Below are positions 1 to 10,260 of a stretch of 64,000 bases of DNA, piece by piece. The stretch covers positions 23,097 to 87,096 of the forward strand of contig JAEUJY010000021.1 in NCBI GenBank assembly GCA_016794525.1, given 5' to 3'. The notes beneath the pieces were generated by a model. It was not told the origin of the DNA and made no database searches. It saw only the letters and a list, made by a program, of their open reading frames with translations. The stretch is from Myxococcales bacterium (GTDB taxonomy: Bacteria; Myxococcota_A; Polyangia; Haliangiales; Haliangiaceae). Position numbers and translations under genes: made by a program. How positions within the stretch are numbered: the first letter of the stretch is position 1; each line of letters opens with the position of its first letter.

Positions 1-1223
1 TCGGCCGTTACCGCGTCACCGCGTGGCGCGACGTCGAGCACGAAGCGTGGGAGGGCGAGGTGACGCTCGCCGCGGGCCAGGCCGCGCGGCTCGACATCGC
101 GCTCGAGCGGGCGTGGCGGGTCGACGGCGCGCTCCAGGCCGACCTGCACGTCCACGCCGCGCGCTCCAACGACTCGGGCCTGCCCGACACGCTGCGCGCG
201 ATGAGCCAGGCGTGCGCCGGCATCCAGGTGACCGCGCTGTCGGATCACGCGTCGAACGGCGATCTCACCGCCGCGATCGCCGAGGCCGGCCTCGACCGCG
301 TGCTGGCCTCGGTGCCCTCCAACGAGATCGGCAGCGACGCGGCGCACCTGGGCGTGTACCCGACGGCGATCGCCGCCGGGCCGCGCGGCGGCAGCCCCGA
401 CGCCGCGGCGCTGGCGGCGATGACGCCGGCCGCGCTGATGGCGTGGGGCCACCAGCAGCGGGCCGGCGCGCTGGTGCAGGTCAACCACCCGCGGTTCCGC
501 ATGTACGCGCTGTTCGACAACACCGGCTGGGACGGCGCGCGCTGGCCGCCGCCGTTCCCGCTCGACTTCGACGCGGTCGAGGTGCTGGCGGGCCACACCG
601 CGTTCAACGCGCCCGGCGATCGCCGCAGCGATCAGGGCGTGCGCGACTTCTACGCGCTGATCGCCCACGGCGCGTGGGTGACCGGCGTCGGCTCGAGCGA
701 CACCCACCACCTCAACGGCGTGCTCGACGGCGTCGCGCGGACCTACGTGCTCTACGACGACCCGCGCGCGGCGACCGTCGCGCCGTTCGACGTCGACGGC
801 TTCGTCGCGCAGATCCGCGGCCGCCGCGCGGTCGCCACCACCGGGCCGTGGCTCGACGTCGAGGTGGTCGACGTCGGCGGCGGGCCCAGCGCCGGGCCCG
901 GCCAGACCGTGCGCGCCGCCAGCGGCACGGTGCGCGTCGACGTCGAGCTGGCGCAGGCGCGCTACGTCCACACCGCGCAGATCCGGGTGCGGGTCGGCGG
1001 CGAGGTGGTGCGCACCGAGCCGGTGCCCCCCGACGTGCGCACCCACCGGTTGACGCTCGAGGTGCCGATCGCCGCGGCGACCTGGATCGGCGTCGACGCG
1101 TCCGGCGACGAGCCGTTGCCGGAGTGGATGACCGGCAGCTACCAGCGCGAGAAGGGCCGGCCCGGCGTCGTGCCGTACGCGATCATCAACCCGATCCGGG
1201 TCGCGCCGGCGGGGGCGCCGTGA
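1..1223 (+). CDS. PHP-domain (CehA/McbA-type) metallohydrolase, 5' partial
   Basis: The reading frame is open from the left edge (codons start at base 3), so the N-terminus lies outside the window; 406 residues are visible. The first ~40 residues (GRYRVTAWRD...) look like the end of a beta-rich carboxypeptidase-regulatory-type module. Then comes a PHP metal-dependent hydrolase domain with the expected His/Asp clusters: DLHVHAARSND, ALSDHASNGD, VNHPRF and GSSDTHH. This combination matches the CehA/McbA family, whose members hydrolyse phosphoesters or esters with a di- or trinuclear metal site; the substrate cannot be told. The C-terminal ~130 residues form a beta-rich tail. The gene overlaps the next start by 4 nt (GTGA), so the two are probably translationally coupled. 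The family call is by motif only. Confidence 0.75.
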   Translation, partial: GRYRVTAWRDVEHEAWEGEVTLAAGQAARLDIALERAWRVDGALQADLHVHAARSNDSGLPDTLRAMSQACAGIQVTALSDHASNGDLTAAIAEAGLDRVLASVPSNEIGSDAAHLGVYPTAIAAGPRGGSPDAAALAAMTPAALMAWGHQQRAGALVQVNHPRFRMYALFDNTGWDGARWPPPFPLDFDAVEVLAGHTAFNAPGDRRSDQGVRDFYALIAHGAWVTGVGSSDTHHLNGVLDGVARTYVLYDDPRAATVAPFDVDGFVAQIRGRRAVATTGPWLDVEVVDVGGGPSAGPGQTVRAASGTVRVDVELAQARYVHTAQIRVRVGGEVVRTEPVPPDVRTHRLTLEVPIAAATWIGVDASGDEPLPEWMTGSYQREKGRPGVVPYAIINPIRVAPAGAP

Positions 1224-3403
1224 TCGAGCGCGTCGTCACGATCGCCGCGCGGGCGCTGGTGGCGCTGATCGCGCTGGCGTGCCTGATCGGCCTGGCGCTG
1301 GGCGCGCGCGCGCCGATCGCCGACGCGCTCGCCGCCGGGCTGCGCGGCGGTCGCGGCGTCGCGGTGCTGCTGGCGATCGCGATCGGCGCGGTGGCGGCGG
1401 TGCGCGGCTGGGCGCCGGCGCGGGTGCTGGCGTGGCCGCCGCGGCGGTGGTTCGTCGCCGGCGCGGTGGTGATCGCGCTGGCGTCGGGCGTGTGGGCCCA
1501 CCACGCGATCGCCCGGGGCGTGCCCGACGTCCCCGACGAGCTCGGCTACCTGCACACCGCGCGCACGTTCGCCCACGGCCAGCTGATCGCGCCGTCGCCG
1601 CCGGCGACCGAGTTCTTCTACGTGTCGTGGGGCGTCCACGATCACGATCGGTGGTACGCGGTGTTCCCGCCCGGCTACGGCGTGCTGCTCGCCGGCGGCG
1701 AGCTGGTCGGCGCCGGCGGCTGGGTCAACCCGATCCTCGGCGCGGCGCTGGTGCTGGTGCTGTTCCTGCTCGCCGAGGATCTGCTCGGCAAGGACGGCGT
1801 CGCCGCCAGGGTAGTGGTGCTGCTGTACCTGGCGTCGTGGTTCCGGCTGATGCACGCGGCCAGCTTCATGGCCCACCCGACCGCGGCGCTGGCGGCGGCG
1901 CTGGCGATCCTCGGGCTCGCGCGCGGCGTCGCCGGGGCCACCGCGCACCGGCGGGCCTGGGCCGGCGCCGGCGGCGCGGCGCTGGCGTTCCTGGGCGCGA
2001 CCCGGCAGCTCGACGCGGTGATCGTCGCGGTGGCGGTGGCGCCGATGCTGGCGCTGGCGCTGTGGCGCGGGCGCGCGCTGGCGGCGCGCCGGCTGGCGCT
2101 GGCGGTGGCGTGCGCGCTGCCGATCGCCGGCGCGTACCTGCTGTACAACCGCGCGCTCACCGGCGACGCGATGCTGCCGCCGCAGCAGCGCTACATGCAG
2201 CTCAAGGAGCGGCGGGGCGACTGCTTCCGGATCGGTTTCGGGCCGGGCGTCGGCGAGTGCCCGATCACCCAGGGCACCAACTTCGGGCCGAAGGGCTTCC
2301 AGCCCAAGCACGCCGTCGCCAACAGCAAGAAGCGCCTCGACGCGTGGGTGCAGTTCTCGTGGGGCTGGACCCCGCTGGTGCTGCTGCCGGCGCTGGGGCT
2401 GCTCGGCGCGGCGGTGCGCGGCGGCGCGCGGGCCCGCGGCCTGGCGCTGGTCGGCGGCGTCTTCGTCGCCACCGTCGTCGGCTACGGGCTGTTCTTCTAT
2501 CACGGCGTGATCTACGGGGCGCGCTTCTACTACCTGGCGTGGCCGATCGCGCTGATCGCCAGCGCCGCGGCGATCGTCGACGGCGGCGCGCTGCTGGCCC
2601 GGCTGCGCCGGCCGCGGGTGCGCGCCGGGGTGATCGGCGGGCTGGCGGGGGCGTTGCCGGTGGTGCTGGTGACCGGCCTCGTCGCCGGGTGGCCCGCGGT
2701 CAAGCAGCACGCCGGCAAGCGCCCGCGCACCGGCGGCGGCGCGCTGGTGGCGGCGCTCGACGATCCCAGGCTCGACGACGCGCTGGTGTTCGTCGACTCG
2801 ATGACGCTGCCGGCGACGGTGACGTTCGACCCGGTCGACCTCGACGGCAACCACCCGCTGGTGGTCAAGGACCTCGGCGACGCCGCCGACGCCGGGTTCG
2901 CGCGGCTGTTCCCGCGCCGCCGGCCGCTGCGCATGCAGGGCAAGCAGTTCGTGCCGCTGACGTTCGCGCGCGACGCGCCGATGCGCCACGAGGGCGGCGC
3001 GCTGTACCCGCTCGACGACGCCCGCGGCGGGTTCGGCGAGCGCGCGCCGGCGCCGGCGGTGGGCAACGTCGCGCTGTCGGGTGGCGAGGCGCTGCGCTTC
3101 GCGGTCGCGGCGCCGGGCGCCCGCTTCTCGCTGCCGGTGTGGGTGATCGCCGCCGACGCCGGGCCGATGACGATCGATCTGGCGACCGTCGATCACCCGG
3201 GCAGCCCGGCGATCGACGTCACCGTCGACGGCGTCGTGGTCGCGACCGCGATCGCCACCGAGGCACCGGCGTGGACGCTGGCGCACCACGAGCTGGCGGT
3301 GACGCTGACGCCGGGGCGCCACCGGGTCGGCGTCGCGCTGCCGACGGCGCAGAAGGGCCAGGTCTTCGCCCTCGACTACGTGGAGCTGCGGCCCCGACGC
3401 TGA
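1220..3403 (+). CDS. polytopic glycosyltransferase-like membrane protein (GT39/PMT-like)
   Basis: A 727-residue protein with about a dozen hydrophobic segments in residues 1-480, followed by a soluble beta-rich C-terminal region. The GTG start at 1220 overlaps the stop of the PHP gene (GTGA). After the first membrane spans there is a lumenal DVPDELGYLHTARTF stretch, the position where GT39/ArnT/PMT-type lipid-dependent glycosyltransferases carry their acidic catalytic loop. A second acidic/aromatic loop (VHDHDRWYAVFPPGYG) follows, as in the same superfamily. The likely role is transfer of a sugar from a polyprenyl-phosphate donor on the outer face of the inner membrane; donor and acceptor are unknown. 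A similar protein lies at 5520-7538, with a sulfatase-fold protein between them, suggesting one envelope-glycan locus. Confidence 0.6.
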   Translation: MIERVVTIAARALVALIALACLIGLALGARAPIADALAAGLRGGRGVAVLLAIAIGAVAAVRGWAPARVLAWPPRRWFVAGAVVIALASGVWAHHAIARGVPDVPDELGYLHTARTFAHGQLIAPSPPATEFFYVSWGVHDHDRWYAVFPPGYGVLLAGGELVGAGGWVNPILGAALVLVLFLLAEDLLGKDGVAARVVVLLYLASWFRLMHAASFMAHPTAALAAALAILGLARGVAGATAHRRAWAGAGGAALAFLGATRQLDAVIVAVAVAPMLALALWRGRALAARRLALAVACALPIAGAYLLYNRALTGDAMLPPQQRYMQLKERRGDCFRIGFGPGVGECPITQGTNFGPKGFQPKHAVANSKKRLDAWVQFSWGWTPLVLLPALGLLGAAVRGGARARGLALVGGVFVATVVGYGLFFYHGVIYGARFYYLAWPIALIASAAAIVDGGALLARLRRPRVRAGVIGGLAGALPVVLVTGLVAGWPAVKQHAGKRPRTGGGALVAALDDPRLDDALVFVDSMTLPATVTFDPVDLDGNHPLVVKDLGDAADAGFARLFPRRRPLRMQGKQFVPLTFARDAPMRHEGGALYPLDDARGGFGERAPAPAVGNVALSGGEALRFAVAAPGARFSLPVWVIAADAGPMTIDLATVDHPGSPAIDVTVDGVVVATAIATEAPAWTLAHHELAVTLTPGRHRVGVALPTAQKGQVFALDYVELRPRR

Positions 3404-3433
3404 CGCGGCCCGCGGCGGCGGCGCGTCCGCGGA

Positions 3434-5452
3434 TCACTGCCAGAACGGCGACTGGCGATCGCGCTGGCGCTGGGCGTCGAGCGCGGCGCGCATCGCGGCC
3501 AGCTGCACCGGCGAGGTCGCGGCGCGATCGGCGAGCTCGCGGGGATCGGTGCCGAGGTCGTAGAGCTCGTCGGCGCGCCCCGGCGTGCGGATGATCTTCC
3601 ACCGCCCGACCACCAGCGCGACCCGGCCGGCCGGCACGTAGCGATCGGCGACCATCGCGGCGTAGGCGCGGCCGGCGGCGAGGTCGGGCTCGCGGGCGCC
3701 GGTGAGCAGCGGCACCAGCGAGCGCCCGTCGAACAGCGGGTGCGGCAGCGGCTCGAAGCCGGCCAGCTCGAGGATCGTCGGCGCCAGATCGAGCAGGCTG
3801 ACCGCCTCGCCGACGCGCCGCGCGACCACGCCGGGCCCGGCGATGATCAGCGGCACCTGCAGCTGCGAGTTGTAGAGGTCGCTGGCGTGGAACGGCGCGC
3901 CGTGATCGCCGAGCGCCTCGCTGTGATCGCCGGTGATGATCACGATCGGCCGCCGCGCCGCGGGCAGCCGGGCCAGCGCCGCGGTCAGCTGGGTGACGAC
4001 GCCGTCGACGCGGGTCAGCGCCTCGTCGTACAGCCGGCGCTTCTCGGGCCGCATGTCGGGATCGCCGCCCGCCCACTCGTGCAGCTCGATGAAGTGCAGC
4101 CACGCGAAGCTGGGCGGCGCGTCGGGGCCGCGGGCCTCGAGCCGCGCGGCCAGGCCGGCCACCAGCTTGTCGGCGTCGTGCTCGACCACCAGCTGGTCGA
4201 AGCCGGCCTCGAGGCCGGTCGGCCGGCTGCGGCTCCAGAACGCCTCGCAGCAGAACAGCCCGAAGGTCTGGTAGCCGCCGGCGCGCAGCCGCTCGGCGAT
4301 CGTGATGTGGCGCGGGTCGAGCCGCAGCGCCCAGCCGGCGACCCGGCCGCGCACCCGGGTCGCGGCGACGCCGGTGGCCAGCGCCGGCAGCGAGCGGCGG
4401 GTGACGTTGGACGGCGCCAGCGCCAGGTCGAACAGCGCGCCCTGGCCGGCCAGCGCCGCCAGCCCCGGCGTCGACACCGGCCCGCCGTACGCGGCGAGGC
4501 GATCGGGGCGGAAGGTGTCGATCGTCAGGAGGATGATGTCGCGCTGGGGCGCGCCGGCGCGCCGCGCCGGTCGCAGCGCCGCCGCCGGTACCGCCCGCCG
4601 CACCCGCCGCTCGTTCACCAGCAGATCGATCGCCAGCGCGCCGAAGCCGTCGTTGCCCCACAGCCCGAGCACCAGCGTCGGTCGCTGCCAGCGCGCGTAG
4701 CCGGCGGCGCCGCCCAGCGCCAGCACGGCGATCAGCGCGGCCGCGCCCAGCGCGCGCCGCGGCAGCCGCGCCCACGCCAGGTGGATCGCGACCAAGAGCG
4801 CCGCGGCCAGCGCGACGAAGCCGGCGCCGTCGAGGGCGACCTGCTTGAGCAGCGGCCGCACCGCGATCGTCCACGCGGCGATCGCCACGCCGGCGGCCGC
4901 GAGCGCGGCGGCGATCAGCACGCGACGCGGCGTCAACAGCGGGCGCGCGCGCCGCGCCTCGAGCGCCGCGAAGCCGCGGCCCAGCCCGACCGCGATCGGC
5001 ACGGTCGCGATCGCGATCAGCCCGACCGCGGCGATCATCACCACCGGCATGATCACGCTGATGGTCTTGGGCTTCCACGCGGTGGCGCGCGACAGGCCGA
5101 TCACCGCCTGGTGGGTGGCCACCGCGACCAGCGCCAGGCCGACGGTGCCGCCGAGCAGCCAGCCGGCGAGTCGCGGCGCGGCGCCGCTGGCGTCGGTCAG
5201 CCGGGTCACCAGCGCGCGCGGCTGCCAGCTGGCCAGCGCGGCGCGCGCGGCCAGCGCCAGCGCCAGGCCCAGCGGCCCCGCCAGCGCCAGCGCGAAGCCG
5301 GCGGTGACGACGATCCGCAGCGCGCCGTCGGCGTAGGTCGCGGCGTCGACCAGCCCGGCGAGGGTCGGCGCCAGCGCCGCGGCCACGACCGACGGCGCCA
5401 GCCACGCGGCCGCGCGGCGAGCCCGGCTGGGGGCGCCGGCGGGAGACGACAT
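3434..5452 (-). CDS. membrane-anchored sulfatase/phosphoethanolamine-transferase-fold protein
   Basis: A 672-residue protein. Residues 1-250 hold about six membrane segments; residues ~305-672 form an alkaline-phosphatase-superfamily (sulfatase) domain. Visible motifs are the metal-binding start ILLTIDTFRPD (Asp312), APSNVTRRSLPALATG in the nucleophile position, and ITGDHSEALGDHG downstream. The nucleophile position has Thr351 instead of the Cys/Ser that is converted to formylglycine in true sulfatases, and the CxPxR signature is absent. Thr nucleophiles are used by LtaS and phosphoethanolamine transferases, so a transferase or phosphodiesterase acting outside the inner membrane is at least as likely as a sulfatase. 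The ATG at 5452 was chosen because AGGA lies 8 nt upstream; an in-frame ATG at 5461 is an alternative. It is divergent from the gene at 5520. Confidence 0.75.
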   Translation of the reverse strand: MSSPAGAPSRARRAAAWLAPSVVAAALAPTLAGLVDAATYADGALRIVVTAGFALALAGPLGLALALAARAALASWQPRALVTRLTDASGAAPRLAGWLLGGTVGLALVAVATHQAVIGLSRATAWKPKTISVIMPVVMIAAVGLIAIATVPIAVGLGRGFAALEARRARPLLTPRRVLIAAALAAAGVAIAAWTIAVRPLLKQVALDGAGFVALAAALLVAIHLAWARLPRRALGAAALIAVLALGGAAGYARWQRPTLVLGLWGNDGFGALAIDLLVNERRVRRAVPAAALRPARRAGAPQRDIILLTIDTFRPDRLAAYGGPVSTPGLAALAGQGALFDLALAPSNVTRRSLPALATGVAATRVRGRVAGWALRLDPRHITIAERLRAGGYQTFGLFCCEAFWSRSRPTGLEAGFDQLVVEHDADKLVAGLAARLEARGPDAPPSFAWLHFIELHEWAGGDPDMRPEKRRLYDEALTRVDGVVTQLTAALARLPAARRPIVIITGDHSEALGDHGAPFHASDLYNSQLQVPLIIAGPGVVARRVGEAVSLLDLAPTILELAGFEPLPHPLFDGRSLVPLLTGAREPDLAAGRAYAAMVADRYVPAGRVALVVGRWKIIRTPGRADELYDLGTDPRELADRAATSPVQLAAMRAALDAQRQRDRQSPFWQ

Positions 5453-5519
5453 CGCGGGCATCCTACGCGACTGGCGCCCATCGCGCCCGTCGGCGCTGGC
5501 GCCAGAGTAGGATGGCGCG

Positions 5520-7538
5520 GTGAACGACGTCCCGCGGCGATCCCGCGTCCGCGCCGCGGCGCGCTGGCTGGTGCGCCTGGGCGCTGGGCTCGGCTGGGCC
5601 CGCGCGGTGGTGGCCGCCGGCTTCCTCGCGATCGCGCTGATGTACGGCTGCAACAAGGACATGGGCGGCGATCCCAAGACCCCGCGCGGCGACGGCGTGT
5701 ACCGCCCGGTGCTGGCCCGCGGCGACGGCCACCTGATGTACCTGATGGCGCGATCGCTGGCCTACGACGGCGATCTCGACTTCCGCAACGACCTGAACCG
5801 GTTCGGCGATCCGTTCGGGCCGCCCGGCGGCTGGAAGGTCCGCCCGACGATCCCGCACCCGATCGGCCCGCCGCTGGTGTGGATCCCGCTGATGTACGTC
5901 GCGCAGGGCACGGCGGTCGTCGCCAACGTCTTCGGCGCCGGCATCCAGCTGCACGGCTACACGCTGTGGCACCAGCGGATCGCGTTCGCGTCGAGCGCGC
6001 TGGCCGCGATGCTGGCGGTCGGGCTGGGCCTGGTGCTGGCGCGCCGGCTGCTCGGCGGGCGCTGGGGCCCGGCCTACGCCGCGGTCGCGATCCTGCTCGG
6101 CACGTCGGTCACGTACTACGCGACCTTCATGCCCAGCTACAGCCACGCGCTCGACGCCGGCGGCGCCGCCGGCTTCCTGACCGCGTGGGCGCTGACGATC
6201 GGGCGCTGGGATCGCCGGCGGGTGCTGCTGCTCGGCGGCCTGCTCGGCGTCGCCGCGCTGATGCGCACCCAGGAGCTCGGGCTCGGCGTCGTCGTCGCGT
6301 TCGAGGCGGCGCTGGCGATCCTCGGCGCGCCGCCGGCCGGCGCCGATCCGTGGCGGTGGCGCGCGCGGGTCGCGCTCGCCGCGACCGCGATGGCGGTGAT
6401 CGCGGTGATCGTGCTCGTGCCGCAGTTCCTGGCGTGGAACGACATGTACGGGAAGTTCACGTCGCTGCCCCAGGGCGAGAAGTACACGCGGCCGCGCTAC
6501 CCGATGGTGCTCGAGCTCCTGTTCGCGTCGAAGAACGGCTGGTTCGCGACCCACCCGCTGGCCTACGCCGGCGTGCTCGGCCTGGGCGTGCTGGTGTGGC
6601 GCGGCCCGCGCTGGCACGCGCAGGCGCGGATGGTCGGCATCGGGCTCTTGCTCGCGGTCGCGCTGCAGGTCTACTTCAACGCGATCATCCTCGACTGGTG
6701 GGGCTCGGCGAGCTTCGGCCAGCGCCGGCTGTGCTCGATGACGATGCCGCTGGTGATCGGGCTGGCCAGCTGGCTGCGGCTGGGCGCCGACGTCGTGCGC
6801 CGCGCTCGGTGGCCGCGCGCGATCGGCCACCCGCTCGCGGTGATCGGGCTCGGCTGGTTCGTGTGGTGGAACCTGGTGCAGGTGTGGCCGCTGCACGGCG
6901 GCCGCCCGGCGCAGTACGCCGCGGCGCCGGCGTGCTGCAAGAAGGTGCGCGGGCCGCTGCGCGCGATCGCGGCGCCGGTGTACCGCGCGATCGGCAACCC
7001 GTTCGCGCTGCCGGCGTCGGCGTGGTTCGCGTGGAAGCACGACGTGCCGCTGCAGGCGTGGGACGACATCGTCGGCGACTACCCGTGGTTCCCGGGCATC
7101 GACTACACCGCGGCGCAGCTGCGCGCGCAGCCGCAGAGCTGGCGCATCGGCAGCCCGCGCCAGGACGAGTACGCGATCCGCGGCTTCGCGCCGGGGCGAC
7201 CCGAGATGGGCGGCGTGCGCTGGACGGTCGCGCGGTCGGCGACGTTCCTGGTGCCCAACCTGATCCCCGAGCCGATCACGCTGACGCTGTGGCTCAAGCC
7301 CAACCTCGCCGCCGGCGCGACCACCAAGGCGGTCGTCGTGCGGTGGAACGGCAAGATCGTCGTCGATCAGGCCATCGGCGCGGCGACGATGGTGTCGTGG
7401 CCGGTGGTCGGGGACGTCGGCACCAACGAGCTGACGATCGAGGCGGCGATCGATCCGCCCAGCGCCGAGGCCACGACCTACGCGGCCCAGGGGCCGGTCG
7501 GCGTCGCGGTCGGCGAGCTGCGCTTCAGCGGCCAGTGA
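5520..7538 (+). CDS. polytopic membrane protein, glycosyltransferase-like
   Basis: A 672-residue protein starting with GTG at 5520, with roughly ten to twelve hydrophobic segments and a soluble C-terminal ~150 residues. After the first span there is a lumenal stretch ([29 protein letters not shown]) with a GDG-YxxxxxSLxxDGD arrangement seen in membrane glycosyltransferases of the GT-C fold. [18 protein letters not shown] follows in the next loop. The sugar donor and acceptor cannot be read from sequence. It shares overall plan with the gene at 1220-3403 but little residue identity by eye. The 3' end overlaps the convergent metallophosphoesterase gene by 14 nt. Confidence 0.55.
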   Translation: MNDVPRRSRVRAAARWLVRLGAGLGWARAVVAAGFLAIALMYGCNKDMGGDPKTPRGDGVYRPVLARGDGHLMYLMARSLAYDGDLDFRNDLNRFGDPFGPPGGWKVRPTIPHPIGPPLVWIPLMYVAQGTAVVANVFGAGIQLHGYTLWHQRIAFASSALAAMLAVGLGLVLARRLLGGRWGPAYAAVAILLGTSVTYYATFMPSYSHALDAGGAAGFLTAWALTIGRWDRRRVLLLGGLLGVAALMRTQELGLGVVVAFEAALAILGAPPAGADPWRWRARVALAATAMAVIAVIVLVPQFLAWNDMYGKFTSLPQGEKYTRPRYPMVLELLFASKNGWFATHPLAYAGVLGLGVLVWRGPRWHAQARMVGIGLLLAVALQVYFNAIILDWWGSASFGQRRLCSMTMPLVIGLASWLRLGADVVRRARWPRAIGHPLAVIGLGWFVWWNLVQVWPLHGGRPAQYAAAPACCKKVRGPLRAIAAPVYRAIGNPFALPASAWFAWKHDVPLQAWDDIVGDYPWFPGIDYTAAQLRAQPQSWRIGSPRQDEYAIRGFAPGRPEMGGVRWTVARSATFLVPNLIPEPITLTLWLKPNLAAGATTKAVVVRWNGKIVVDQAIGAATMVSWPVVGDVGTNELTIEAAIDPPSAEATTYAAQGPVGVAVGELRFSGQ

Positions 7539-10122
7539 CCGCCGCGGCCCGGCGGCGCCGGCGCCCCAGCCACCCCGCCACCACCAGCGCGGCCGCCGCG
7601 CTGACCGGGCCGTCGTGCTCGCCGGTCGAGCAGCAGCCGCCCTCGGCCGGCGGCGGCTCGGGCTCGCACGGCGCCATCGTCGACGGCGGCGCGGCGACGC
7701 CGGTGGCCAGCGCGTGGACGCTGCCGTCGTAGGTGGCGACGATCAGGTAGCCGCCGGCGGCGGCGATCGCGCTGGCGATCGGCGCGCCGAGATCGACGGT
7801 GAACCGCTCGGCGCCGTCGGCGGCGTCGAGCGCGGCCAGCACGCCGTCGGGGCGGCCGATCCAGACGCGATCGCCGGTCACCACCGGGCTGGCGACGAAG
7901 CCGGCCTGGCTCGAGCGGTAGTGGGCGAAGTTGAGCGGGCCGCCGGGCGTCGCGTAGCGCCACAGCTCGGCGCCGGTGGCGGCGTCGAGCGCGACCAGAT
8001 CGTCCCACTGCGTGGGCACGAACAGCCGGCCGTCGGCCAGCGCCGGGGCCGCGGTGACGCTGTAACCCCAGTCGAAGCCGCCGTCGGTGGTGCCGCGGGT
8101 CCACAGCACGCGGCCGGTCGCCAGCTCGGCGGCCGAGGCCTCGCCGCGGGCGTTGACCATGTACAGCACGCCGCCCTCGACGATCGGGGTGGCGTTGATC
8201 GCCACGGTGGCGCCGCCGGTGTTCGACCACAGCGGCGCGCCGGTGGTCGCGTTCCAGCCGGTCAGGCCGTCGTCGCGGTTGAACGCGACCAGCGCGGTGC
8301 CGTCGGCGACCGCGATCGCGGCCAGCGTGCCCAGCCACGGGTAGCCGGGCGCGCGATCCTGGTTCCACAGCTCGTCGCCGGTGGCCAGGTCGAGCGCCGC
8401 CAGCTTGCCCTGCACGGCGACGTAGACCACGCCGTCGGCGACGGTCGGCGCCGCCCACAGCGACGACTCGAGCATCGGCAGGCCGTCGGCGACGTCGTGG
8501 GTCCAGCGCACCGCGCCGTCGGCCAGCGCGACCGCGTGGACCTCGCCGTTGCCGAGCCCGACGACGACGGTGCCGTCGGCGATCGCCGGCGCGTTCGACG
8601 GCGGGTACGGCGTGACGTAGCGCCACTTGATCGCGCCGGTCACCAGGTCGAGCGCGACCAGCCCGCCGGCGTCGCCCGCGGCGCGATCGGCGACGCTGAC
8701 CACGACCGTGCCATCGGCGATCACCGGCGAGCCCAGCGCCAGCGCGCCGCCGACCGCGGTGGTCCAGCGGGTGGTCAGCGGCGGCGCGATCGCCGCGGCC
8801 TGGCGGCCCTGGTGGGCCGGCCCGCCGCCGAGCTGCGGCCACGCGCCGATCGCCGGCGTCGCGTCGGCCGCCGCGCACACCTCGAAGCGCACGGTCTTGT
8901 CGACGGTGCGGCCGGCCGGGGTCGCCGCGTGCAGCTGCACGACGTGGGTGCCCGCGGCCAGCGCCGGCACCGCGCCGCGGTAGGTCCAGCCGCCGACCGG
9001 GCTCAGCGGGATCGGCACGCCGCAATCGATCGTCGCGGTGACCTCGGCGGCGCTGGCGTCGAGCGCCGCGGCGGCCAGCAGGTCGAAGCCGCCGGCCGGC
9101 GCGCACGAGCCCGGCGTCGGCGCGATCAGGCCCAGGTGCGGCTCGACGAGCCGCTCGCGGTGCACCACCGTCGGGGTGTCGCCCTCGAAGGTGATCACGC
9201 GGTAGCCGGCCGGCGACGAGTCGATGCCGCCCATGACCAACGTCTGGGTGCCCCACTCGACCATGCCGGTGCGCTCGACGCGGCGGTTGGCGTGCCAGTG
9301 GCCGGTGAACAGGTAGTCGACGCCCAGCGCCGCCAGCTGATCGGCGACCTCGTCGCGCGGCGAGCCGTGGCCCAGGCCGACCACGATCATCGCCGGGGCG
9401 ACCCGCGCCAGGTCGGCGGCGAAGAACGCGACCTGGGTCGGCTCGGGCAGGTTGGCGTCCCAGACGACGATATGGAGGTTGCCGATGTCGAAGCTGTAGT
9501 TGTCGGGGCCGAAGTACCGGCGGTAGGTGGTGCCGCCGTCGTACCAGTCGTGGTTGCCGGCGACCGGGACCCACGGCACCGTGACGCCGGCCAGCGCCGC
9601 CTGCACCCGCTCGAACTGATCGGGCGCGTTGCCCTGGGTGATGTCGCCGACGATCGTGAAGAACCGCGGCGGGGTGGGCAGCGAGATCGCCTGATCGATC
9701 GCGTCGGCGAGGTCGCCGCCGTCCCAGGGATCGGTGGCGGCGATCGTGTTGGTGTGCGAGTCGGCGGCGACCACGAAGGTCAGTGGCGCCGCGGCCTCGG
9801 CCGGCGTCAGCGCCACCAGCGGCAGGTCGAGGTCGGGGCTGTCGGCGTTCTTCCACACCGGCCCGGGGCGGTAGCCGTCGGGCACGCGGACCCAGACGAT
9901 CCCGACCGCGGCGGCCACGTCGAGGCGGTAGGTGCCGTCGGCTTCGGTCACCGTGAACGCCCCGCGGTCGAGCGCCACGACCGCGCCGGGGACGCCCGGC
10001 TCGTCGGCCTGGCGCTCGTGGTCGCCGTTGCGGTCGACGAACACCCGGCCGCTGACCGTCGCCGCGCAGGCGGCCTCGGTCAGGCCCGACAGCAGGGCGA
10101 CGGCGAGGGCGAGGCGGCGCAC
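7525..10122 (-). CDS. secreted metallophosphoesterase with PQQ-type beta-propeller repeats and MYXO-CTERM-like tail
   Basis: An 865-residue exported protein. After a signal peptide ([20 protein letters not shown]) comes an SdrD/carboxypeptidase-regulatory-like module ([20 protein letters not shown]). A calcineurin-type phosphoesterase follows: [40 protein letters not shown] and [10 protein letters not shown] supply the metal ligands. The second half has at least seven Trp-rich PQQ_2-type propeller repeats (for example [39 protein letters not shown]). The C-terminus has Cys residues ([12 protein letters not shown]), a short hydrophobic stretch and an Arg cluster, the layout of the MYXO-CTERM sorting signal, so the protein is probably displayed at the cell surface. 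The start is uncertain: GTG at 10122 is preferred, and an in-frame TTG at 10140 is possible. Confidence 0.8.
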   Translation of the reverse strand: MRRLALAVALLSGLTEAACAATVSGRVFVDRNGDHERQADEPGVPGAVVALDRGAFTVTEADGTYRLDVAAAVGIVWVRVPDGYRPGPVWKNADSPDLDLPLVALTPAEAAAPLTFVVAADSHTNTIAATDPWDGGDLADAIDQAISLPTPPRFFTIVGDITQGNAPDQFERVQAALAGVTVPWVPVAGNHDWYDGGTTYRRYFGPDNYSFDIGNLHIVVWDANLPEPTQVAFFAADLARVAPAMIVVGLGHGSPRDEVADQLAALGVDYLFTGHWHANRRVERTGMVEWGTQTLVMGGIDSSPAGYRVITFEGDTPTVVHRERLVEPHLGLIAPTPGSCAPAGGFDLLAAAALDASAAEVTATIDCGVPIPLSPVGGWTYRGAVPALAAGTHVVQLHAATPAGRTVDKTVRFEVCAAADATPAIGAWPQLGGGPAHQGRQAAAIAPPLTTRWTTAVGGALALGSPVIADGTVVVSVADRAAGDAGGLVALDLVTGAIKWRYVTPYPPSNAPAIADGTVVVGLGNGEVHAVALADGAVRWTHDVADGLPMLESSLWAAPTVADGVVYVAVQGKLAALDLATGDELWNQDRAPGYPWLGTLAAIAVADGTALVAFNRDDGLTGWNATTGAPLWSNTGGATVAINATPIVEGGVLYMVNARGEASAAELATGRVLWTRGTTDGGFDWGYSVTAAPALADGRLFVPTQWDDLVALDAATGAELWRYATPGGPLNFAHYRSSQAGFVASPVVTGDRVWIGRPDGVLAALDAADGAERFTVDLGAPIASAIAAAGGYLIVATYDGSVHALATGVAAPPSTMAPCEPEPPPAEGGCCSTGEHDGPVSAAAALVVAGWLGRRRRRAAAVTGR

Positions 10123-10260
10123 TCGCTGATTGTGCGGCAATTTGCCAGGGTTGTCGCGGGGCCCGGAGGTGGCGGCGGTCACGGCCGGCGCCGGCGCCCG
10201 ACCCGCCGGGATCCGACACTTGCCAAGCAACCGCCGGCGCGCGTGGCCGATACTCCGGCC
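10123..10260. promoter_or_regulatory. divergent intergenic region
   Basis: A 138-bp gap between the divergent metallophosphoesterase and FHA genes. It must hold both promoters, but I cannot point to -35/-10 boxes with confidence. Confidence 0.3.

Noticed and set aside
23..1219. Long Arg-rich plus-strand frame over the PHP gene
   Set aside because: A shadow frame typical of very GC-rich DNA; the PHP frame has clear motifs.
1139..3322. Long antisense frames, also seen throughout the window
   Set aside because: Arg/Gln/His-rich antisense products without motifs, opposite strongly supported genes.
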